A DNA stretch of 51,097 nucleotides from JBMOOG01 sp049324535. GTDB lineage: Bacteria > Pseudomonadota > Alphaproteobacteria > Rhodobacterales > Rhodobacteraceae. The notes below the pieces were generated by a model, which saw nothing but the letters and a program-made list of their open reading frames with translations, did no database searches and was not told the origin of the DNA. This document shows, piece by piece, positions 45,066 to 51,097 of the stretch (within the stretch, counting starts at the first letter, position 1; each line of letters begins with the position of its first letter). The position numbers and the translations under genes were made by a program. The stretch covers positions 1 through 51,097 of the forward strand of contig JBMOOG010000025.1 in the NCBI GenBank assembly GCA_049324535.1, in the 5' to 3' direction.

Positions 45066-46099
45066 AACTTTCGGACTTCGACTTCGATCTGCCCGAGGCG
45101 CTGATCGCCACCCGGCCCGTCCGTCCGCGCAGCGCGGCGCGGCTGCTCGTGGCCGAGGGCGACACGATCCGCGACAAGCATGTGCGCGACCTGCCCGCGC
45201 TCCTGCGGCCCGGCGACCGGCTGGTGCTGAACGACACGCGCGTGATCCCGGCGCGGCTGCGCGGGGTCCGCCGCCGGGCGGGAGCCGAGGCGAAGGTCGA
45301 GGTGACGCTCCTTGAACCCGCGCCCGACGGGCGCTGGTCGGTGCTGGCCAAGCCCCTGCGCAAGCTCGCGCCCGGCGATGCGCTGCATTTCCCGCCGGGG
45401 CTCGACGCGACGGTGATCGCGGTCGCCGACGGCCGCGCGGTCCTTCACTTCGCGCTGGAGGGGGCGGCCTTCGACGCGGCGCTCGAAGCCGCGGGAGAGA
45501 TGCCCCTGCCGCCCTACATCGAAAGCCTGCGCGCCCCCGATGCGGCCGACCGCGAGGACTACCAGACGGTCTTCGCCCGCCGTTCCGGCGCGGTGGCGGC
45601 GCCCACCGCCTCGCTGCACTTCGACGAGGACCTGCTCGCGGCCCTGGCGGCGCGGGGCGTCGCCTTCACCCATGTGACGCTGCATGTTGGCGCCGGTACC
45701 TTCCTGCCGGTCAAGGTCGAGGACGTCACCACCCACCGGATGCACGCCGAATGGGGCGAGGTGACGGATCGGGCCGCCGCCGAGATCAACGCCACGCGCG
45801 CCGCCGGCGGCCGGGTGATCCCGGTGGGCACGACGGCGCTCCGGCTGATCGAGAGCGCGGCCGGCGAGGACGGGCGGGTCGCGGCGTTCCGGGGCACCAC
45901 GGACATCTTCATCTATCCCGGCTACCGCTTCCGGGTGACGGACGGGCTGATGACGAATTTCCACCTGCCGAGATCGACGCTGCTGATGCTGGTCTCGGCG
46001 CTCATGGGCGCGGACCGCATCCGGCGCATCTACGCGCACGCGATCGGGCAGGGCTACCGGTTCTTCTCCTACGGCGACGCCTCGCTGTTGCTGCCATGA
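45062..46099 (+). CDS. queA: tRNA preQ1(34) S-adenosylmethionine ribosyltransferase-isomerase
   Basis: A 345-residue enzyme that moves the ribosyl part of SAM to preQ1 at the wobble base, making epoxyqueuosine in Asp, Asn, His and Tyr tRNAs. Diagnostic stretches are LIATRPVRPRSAARLLV, LNDTRVIPARL, EDYQTVFA and TNFHLPRSTLLMLVSA. GTG start in a four-base overlap (GTGA). No tgt follows; the next gene is an MFS transporter. Confidence 0.95.
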   Translation: MKLSDFDFDLPEALIATRPVRPRSAARLLVAEGDTIRDKHVRDLPALLRPGDRLVLNDTRVIPARLRGVRRRAGAEAKVEVTLLEPAPDGRWSVLAKPLRKLAPGDALHFPPGLDATVIAVADGRAVLHFALEGAAFDAALEAAGEMPLPPYIESLRAPDAADREDYQTVFARRSGAVAAPTASLHFDEDLLAALAARGVAFTHVTLHVGAGTFLPVKVEDVTTHRMHAEWGEVTDRAAAEINATRAAGGRVIPVGTTALRLIESAAGEDGRVAAFRGTTDIFIYPGYRFRVTDGLMTNFHLPRSTLLMLVSALMGADRIRRIYAHAIGQGYRFFSYGDASLLLP

Positions 46100-46211
46100 G
46101 GCCGGCCTGCCCACACCGCCGCAGGACGCAGGCCGACCCCGGCCTGTCGTTCCCGGGCAAGAGAGCGGCGCGGATCGGCCGCAGGATCGGCGCGACCTCG
46201 GAGACCGTGCC

Positions 46212-47453
46212 ATGCTGACCGTCCTGCGCCAGTCCTGGGCGCTTCTGTTCGGGGTGATGCTGCTGATGCTCGGCAACGGCATCCAGGGCACGCTGCTCGG
46301 CATCCGCGGCGGGCTCGAGGGCTTTTCCACGCAGCAGATGTCCTACGTGATGTCGGCCTATTTCATCGGCTTCCTCTTCGGATCGCGCTTGGTGCCGGGG
46401 ATGCTGCGCCGGGTGGGGCATGTGCGGGTCTTCGCCGCCCTCGGCTCGATGATCTCGGCGGTGCTGGTGCTCTATCCCGTCCTGCCCGACTGGACGGCCT
46501 GGGCGCTGATGCGGGTGGCGATCGGGTTTTCCTTCTCGGGCGTCTACATCACCGCCGAAAGCTGGCTGAACAACGCCTCGACCAACGAGACGCGCGGCCA
46601 GGCGCTGTCGCTCTACATGATCATGCAGATGGTCGGCATCATCGGGTCTCAGGTGTTCCTGAACTTCGGCGATCCGTCGGGTTTCGTGCTGTTCGTGGTC
46701 CCCTCGGTGCTGGTGTCGCTGGCCTTCACCCCCATCCTGCTGACCGTCAGCCCCGCCCCGGCCTTCGAGGCCACGCGCCGCCTGTCGCTGCTCACGCTGT
46801 TTAAGGCCTCGCCGCTCGGCTTCGTCGGCATGTTCCTCCTCGGAGGCGTCTTCTCGGCGCAGTTCGGCATGGCCTCGGTCTGGGGCACGCTGCAGGGGCT
46901 GAGCGTGCGCGAGCTCACCATCTTCATCGCCGCGATCTACGTGGGCGGGCTCGTCTTCCAGTATCCGATCGGCTGGGCGTCGGACCGGATGGACCGCCGC
47001 GCGCTGATCCTGGCGCTGGCCGGGGTCGGGGCCGTGGTGACGCTGGGTGTCGCCGCGATCGACGCGCCGTTCTGGCTGCTGGTTCTCGTGGGCATGGAGA
47101 CCGGGGCGATCTCGAACCCGCTCTATTCGCTCATCATCGCCTATGTGAACGACTACCTCGGCAAGGACGACATGGCGGCGGCCTCGGCGGGGCTTCTCTT
47201 CGTGAACGGGGTCGGCGCGATCGCGGGCCCGATCGTGACCGGCTGGCTGATGGGGCGGATCGGCCCGCCCGGGTTCTTCGTGTTCATGGGCGGGCTCTTC
47301 GCGCTGCTGGCGCTCTACGCCGGCTGGCGGATGACGCGCCGCGCGGCCGCGCCGGCCGGGGCCTATGTGCCGGTTTCGCCGAACGCCACGCCCGTCGCGG
47401 TCGAGGCGGCCTACGACCCCTCGGCAACCGGGGCCGTCACCGAGCGCGACTGA
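46212..47453 (+). CDS. MFS transporter, YcaD-like
   Basis: A 413-residue 12-TM major-facilitator protein. The helix-4/5 stretch ITAESWLNNASTNETRGQAL is shared with the YcaD branch of the superfamily. The loop between helices 2 and 3 is basic (RLVPGMLRRVGHVRV). Substrate unknown. Starts 112 bases after queA. Confidence 0.87.
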   Translation: MLTVLRQSWALLFGVMLLMLGNGIQGTLLGIRGGLEGFSTQQMSYVMSAYFIGFLFGSRLVPGMLRRVGHVRVFAALGSMISAVLVLYPVLPDWTAWALMRVAIGFSFSGVYITAESWLNNASTNETRGQALSLYMIMQMVGIIGSQVFLNFGDPSGFVLFVVPSVLVSLAFTPILLTVSPAPAFEATRRLSLLTLFKASPLGFVGMFLLGGVFSAQFGMASVWGTLQGLSVRELTIFIAAIYVGGLVFQYPIGWASDRMDRRALILALAGVGAVVTLGVAAIDAPFWLLVLVGMETGAISNPLYSLIIAYVNDYLGKDDMAAASAGLLFVNGVGAIAGPIVTGWLMGRIGPPGFFVFMGGLFALLALYAGWRMTRRAAAPAGAYVPVSPNATPVAVEAAYDPSATGAVTERD

Positions 47454-47524
47454 CCGCGATTTGCGCTGGCCTTTCGCGGTGGCCTCTGCGACGCTTGGGC
47501 CATGACCGCAGGGGAGAGCGGGCC

Positions 47525-48103
47525 ATGCATCAGCCGCAGGAGATTCTCGATTTCTGGACGGGCCTCGGGCCGCGGGGCTGGTATGCCGTGGACGCGGCCG
47601 TCGACAACGCCATCCGGCACCGCTTCGGCGATCTCTGGGAGGAGGCCCGCGAGGGCGGTTTCGCCGACTGGAGGGCCGCGCCCGAGGGGGCGCTCGCCTA
47701 TCTGATCCTGACCGACCAGTTCCCGCGCAACATGTTCCGCGGCGAGGCGCGGGCCTTCGCCACCGACGCGCGGGCGCTCGACTGCGCCCGTCACGCCGTC
47801 TCGCAGCGGTTCGACGATCATGTCGAGGGCGCGATCCGCCAGTTCTTCTGGCTGCCCTTCATGCATTCCGAGGATCCGGCCGATCAGGCGCGGTCGGTGG
47901 CGATCTTCGAGGCGCGGATGCCGGGCGAGAGTGCCCTTCACGCCCGCGCCCACGCCGAAGTGATCCGACGCTTCGGCCGTTTCCCCTACCGCAACGCCGC
48001 GCTGGGGCGGGCGAGCACGCCGGAGGAGGAGCGGTTCCTCGCCGAGGGCGGCTATCGCACGGTGGTCGCCGCGCTGTCCGGTGGCGATGATCCGGGCGGG
48101 TGA
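47525..48103 (+). CDS. DUF924 family protein
   Basis: A 192-residue all-helical DUF924 protein. Typical stretches are ILDFWTGLGPRGWY near the start, LTDQFPRNMFRG in the middle and FFWLPFMHSED. TPR-like fold, function unknown. ATG 47525 begins the conserved region; an in-frame GTG-free extension upstream adds nothing recognisable. Confidence 0.87.
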   Translation: MHQPQEILDFWTGLGPRGWYAVDAAVDNAIRHRFGDLWEEAREGGFADWRAAPEGALAYLILTDQFPRNMFRGEARAFATDARALDCARHAVSQRFDDHVEGAIRQFFWLPFMHSEDPADQARSVAIFEARMPGESALHARAHAEVIRRFGRFPYRNAALGRASTPEEERFLAEGGYRTVVAALSGGDDPGG

Positions 48104-48169
48104 CGCAACGGATGGACGCGCCCCGAAAAATAGTTTAAGGCCAAACCAATTTTCGGACGAGGGGATGAC

Positions 48170-49564
48170 ATGGCGGCGGAAACCTATGACATGCTGGTGA
48201 TCGGCGCCGGTCCCGGCGGCTATGTCGCGGCGATCCGCGGCGCGCAGCTGGGCCTGAAGGTCGCTGTGGTCGAACGCGAGCACCTGGGCGGCATCTGCCT
48301 GAACTGGGGCTGCATCCCGACCAAGGCGCTCTTGCGGTCGGCCGAGGTGTTCCACCTGATGCACCGCGCCAAAGACTTCGGCCTTTCGGTCGAGAAGGCG
48401 GGCTTCGACCTGTCGGCCGTCGTCGCCCGGTCGCGCGGCGTGGCCAAGCAGCTTTCGGGCGGCGTCGGCCATCTGCTGAAGAAGAACAAGGTCACCGTGG
48501 TGATGGGCGAGGCGCGGCTGGTCGCGCCCGGCAAGGTGGCGGTGACGACCGGCAAGGGCAGCGAAGAGATCAGCGCCAAGGCGATCGTGCTGGCCACCGG
48601 CGCGCGGGCGCGCGATCTGCCGGGGCTCGAGGCGGATGGCAAGCGGGTCTGGTCCTACAAGCACGCCCTGCAACCGCCGCACATGCCCGGTCGGCTTCTG
48701 GTCATCGGGTCGGGCGCGATCGGCATCGAATTCGCGTCCTTCTACAACACGCTCGGCGCCAGGACGACCGTGGTCGAGGTCATGGACCGCATCCTGCCGG
48801 TCGAGGACGCCGAGATTTCCGCCTTTGCCAAGAAGCAGTTCACCAAGCAGGGCATGACCATCCTGGAAAAGGCCACGGTGAAGGCGCTCGACCGCAAGGC
48901 GGACTCGGTGACCGCCACGATCGAGCAGGGCGGCAAGACCACGACCGAAACCTTCGACACGGTGATTTCCGCCGTGGGCATCGTCGGCAACGTGGAAAAC
49001 CTCGGGCTCGAGGCGCTGGGGGTCAAGGTGGACCGCACGCATGTGGTGGTGGACGAGTATTGCCGCACCGGCGTTCCCGGTCTCTACGCGATCGGCGACA
49101 TCGCGGGCGCGCCCTGGCTTGCGCACAAGGCCAGCCATGAAGGCGTCATGGTCGCCGAGCTGATCGCGGGCGGACATCCGCATCCGATCCGTCCGGGCGC
49201 CATCGCCGGCTGCACCTATTGCCAGCCGCAGGTCGCCAGCGTCGGCCTGACCGAGGAGAAAGCGCGTGCGACCGGCCGCGAGATCCGCGTCGGCCGGTTC
49301 CCGTTCATCGGCAACGGCAAGGCCATCGCGCTCGGCGAGCCCGAGGGGATGGTCAAGACCGTGTTCGACGCCAAGACCGGCGAGCTTCTGGGCGCGCACA
49401 TGATCGGGGCCGAGGTCACCGAGCTCATTCAGGGCTATGTGATCGGCCGCCAGCTTGAAACGACGGAAGCCGACCTGATGGAGACGGTGTTCCCGCATCC
49501 GACGCTGAGCGAGATGATGCACGAATCCGTGCTGGACGCCTGGGGGCGGGCGATCCACTTCTGA
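48170..49564 (+). CDS. lpdA: Dihydrolipoyl dehydrogenase
   Basis: A 464-residue FAD/NAD disulfide oxidoreductase, the E3 of 2-oxoacid dehydrogenase complexes. FAD motif IGAGPGGYVA at 11-20, redox pair Cys43-Cys48 (GGICLNWGCIP), NAD motif GSGAIGIEF, and the catalytic His443-Glu448 pair (HPTLSE) near the end. Other complex subunits are not in the window, so which complex it serves is open. Preceded by GAGGGGATGAC. Confidence 0.95.
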   Translation: MAAETYDMLVIGAGPGGYVAAIRGAQLGLKVAVVEREHLGGICLNWGCIPTKALLRSAEVFHLMHRAKDFGLSVEKAGFDLSAVVARSRGVAKQLSGGVGHLLKKNKVTVVMGEARLVAPGKVAVTTGKGSEEISAKAIVLATGARARDLPGLEADGKRVWSYKHALQPPHMPGRLLVIGSGAIGIEFASFYNTLGARTTVVEVMDRILPVEDAEISAFAKKQFTKQGMTILEKATVKALDRKADSVTATIEQGGKTTTETFDTVISAVGIVGNVENLGLEALGVKVDRTHVVVDEYCRTGVPGLYAIGDIAGAPWLAHKASHEGVMVAELIAGGHPHPIRPGAIAGCTYCQPQVASVGLTEEKARATGREIRVGRFPFIGNGKAIALGEPEGMVKTVFDAKTGELLGAHMIGAEVTELIQGYVIGRQLETTEADLMETVFPHPTLSEMMHESVLDAWGRAIHF

Positions 49565-49579
49565 TCCCGGGTCCGGGCG

Positions 49580-49974
49580 TCAGATGTCCCGGCTCATCCG
49601 CATCCGCGGAGCCGGGGGCAGGGTGGCAAAGTCCCGGTCGGCCAGCGGGATGGGCGGCCGGTTCTCGTAGCCCCAGAAGTCGCGGTACCAGGACCGGTGG
49701 AAGGTGCCGTGGAACAGGGGCCGCTTGCTGCTGGTCGCGGTCGGGAAGTGGGGCAGCGCGACCGGTAGGCCGTGTCGAGGGCCCGCATCTGTTCGGGCGT
49801 GAACAGGTTCTCGACCATCAGGTAGCCGTGGCGCGCAAACAGCGCCCGCGCCTCGTCCAGCCGGTCCGCGGACAGGGCGCCGACGGCGGGCTCGGCCTCG
49901 GTCACGGTGATCGAGGACAGGTCGTGCTGGCCTTCGACGGCGGCCAGCGTCTCGATCGCGGAGGCGTCGTACAT
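49580..49974 (-). pseudogene. Phytanoyl-CoA dioxygenase family, internally deleted and frameshifted
   Basis: The first 66 residues or so (from ATG 49974; LDEARALFARHGYLMVENLFTP) are a PhyH N-terminus. Near 49770 the frame is lost. The following minus-strand frame gives RPLFHGTFHRSWYRDFWGYE, which resembles the C-terminal part of PhyH relatives, and stops at 49580. Some 150 residues normally between them, including the iron-binding His-x-Asp and His, are missing. Either a true deletion or an assembly collapse. Confidence 0.7.
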
Positions 49975-50285
49975 GGCGTGCTCCCCGTTGCCGACACGGG
50001 ATGTCGGAGAAGGCTGCGCCCGAATCGCGACGCTCGGTGAAGAAAGTGAAGGCGCCCCGGATTCGGCGGGCGGCGCGGCACAGTCCGCCCGCCGGGCCGT
50101 CCCCGGGCGGGGTGTGGAAACGGGCGACGGCGCGAGCCCTGCCTGTGGCAGTGACGGCGGTGGCGCGTTCGCTTCCCGGGGAGATCCGGTGTGATTCAGA
50201 TGCGGCGCGTGGTGCCGGCCCGGACGCCGGTCGCGACTCGGCGATGGGACCGGGCATGGCGGGGCAGGGGCCAGGGAGGCCGGAG
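49975..50285. other. 311-base divergent intergenic region with hairpin
   Basis: No gene was recognised. A perfect 10-bp hairpin (50064-50073 with 50085-50094) is the main structure. Reading frames across it have no family features. It must hold the promoters of the two divergent damaged genes, but no convincing -35/-10 pair was found. Confidence 0.5.
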
Positions 50286-51097
50286 TTGGACGAGACACGC
50301 ACAGGCTGGGGGCTGGTCCTCGCGATCTGGTTCGCCGGTCTCGTGGCGGCCGGCCAGTTTTCCAAGACGGCGGTGATCCTGGCCGAACTGGGCGAGGTCT
50401 GGCCCGGCGCGGGGCTCTGGCTGGGGCTGGTGGTCTCGGTCGTGGGCGCCGTCGGGATCCTCTTCGGCACCTCGGCGGGGCTCGCGGTCGCGCGTTTCGG
50501 CGCCCGGCGGCTGGGCTCTCGGCGGTCGAGGCGCTGCTGCCGCCCCTGTGGCTGATGCTGCCCCTGCGCGTGGCCGAAGGCTTTGCGCATCTGGCGATCG
50601 TGGTGGCCGGCCCGGTGCTGATGGGGCGGGTCGCGGCGCCGCGCGACCAGGTGGCGGCGATGACGCTCTGGTCCACCTTCTTCGGGCTGGCCTTCACGCT
50701 GACCGCGACGCTGGGCCTGCCGCTGGTGCAGGCCTGGGGGCCGGCGGCGCTCTTTGCGGTGCATGCGGGGCTGATGCTCCTCGCCGCGGCGATCCTCTGG
50801 CGGCCGCTGCCATTCGATCCGCCCTCGCCGGCGGCGCCGGTGACGGCCGGCGCGCTCTGGCGCGACCATCTGGCGATCTACGCCTCGCCGCGCATCGCCG
50901 CCCCGGCCACGGGCTTCGTCTTCTACACGCTGCTCTACGTCGCGCTGCTCACGCTGGTGCCGCAGCTCGTGCGGCCCGAGCTGCGGGCGCTGGCCGCGGG
51001 GGTGATGCCGCTGGTCTCGATCGTGTCGTCGCTGGGCCTCGGCATCGCGCTCACCCGCCGCTTCGGCCCGGTGCGGGTGGTGCAGGCGGGCTTTGCA
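50286..51097 (+). pseudogene. MFS transporter, frame-disrupted; 3' end outside window
   Basis: From a TTG at 50286 (GGGAGG 7 bases upstream; ATG 50256 is an alternative) the frame encodes TM1 and TM2, ending FGARRLG, then stops at 50555 after nonsense. A second frame, open from about 50516 to the window end, continues with LSAVEALLPPLWLMLPLRVA and further TM helices. The distance from the helix 2-3 loop to the end of helix 3 is about ten residues too short, so roughly 30 bases seem lost, not a multiple of three. Real decay or misassembly. Confidence 0.75.

Noticed and set aside
50001..50285. Coding frame upstream of the MFS gene
   Set aside because: The translation has no recognisable feature and includes a strong hairpin; more likely intergenic.

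Overview
The window is chromosomal DNA of very high G+C content from an alphaproteobacterium, most likely of the Rhodobacteraceae/Paracoccaceae. The evidence is gene content and order: rplU-rpmA-GNAT-obgE-proB-proA, a ChpT-like phosphotransferase next to a DUF3553 gene, an olsB-olsA ornithine-lipid pair, an ALAS-type hemA, and an RNase E ending in a GWW motif. It reads as a draft assembly: positions 36220-36285 are a run of 56 G followed by ten N.

Layout. 1-6793 (+): end of rne, ccdA, rplU-rpmA, a GNAT acetyltransferase, then obgE-proB-proA. 6814-9443: chpT (-), a small DUF3553 gene (+) and olsB-olsA (+). 9422-19604: a glucoside-utilisation locus. On the minus strand a LacI-type regulator, a GH1 beta-glucosidase and glucokinase form one operon; on the plus strand aglE-aglF-aglG-aglA-aglK encode an ABC importer and a GH13 alpha-glucosidase. 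Two identical LacI-type operators lie between them. 19625-24010 (-): an unknown polytopic membrane protein, then a valine-degradation operon (isobutyryl-CoA dehydrogenase, 3-hydroxyisobutyryl-CoA hydrolase, 3-hydroxyisobutyrate dehydrogenase). 24193-24376: two identical tRNA-Asp genes, followed by a small membrane protein.

24749-30964: an M20 peptidase (-), hemA (+) with an FNR-like box upstream, a RodZ-like protein, ispG and a DsbA-like oxidoreductase (-). 31136-40225: an aminotransferase, an AmiC-type amidase, PBP1A, prfB, a DUF2189 membrane protein, then bactofilin overlapping an M23 endopeptidase gene; several of these act on the cell wall. 40397-49564: DUF455 and Bcp (-), a large AsmA-like protein overlapping queA, an MFS transporter, DUF924 and lpdA. 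49580-51097: two divergent genes, a phytanoyl-CoA dioxygenase relative and an MFS transporter, both damaged by out-of-frame internal deletions or assembly errors.

I found no defence island, CRISPR array, prophage, insertion sequence or secondary-metabolite cluster. The least explained signal is a dispersed intergenic repeat, a GC-rich hairpin followed by ACCCCCGGGGTATTTG and a purine-rich tail. It occurs in three close copies and one diverged copy; one copy forms the apparent ribosome-binding region of proA, and another coincides with the assembly gap.
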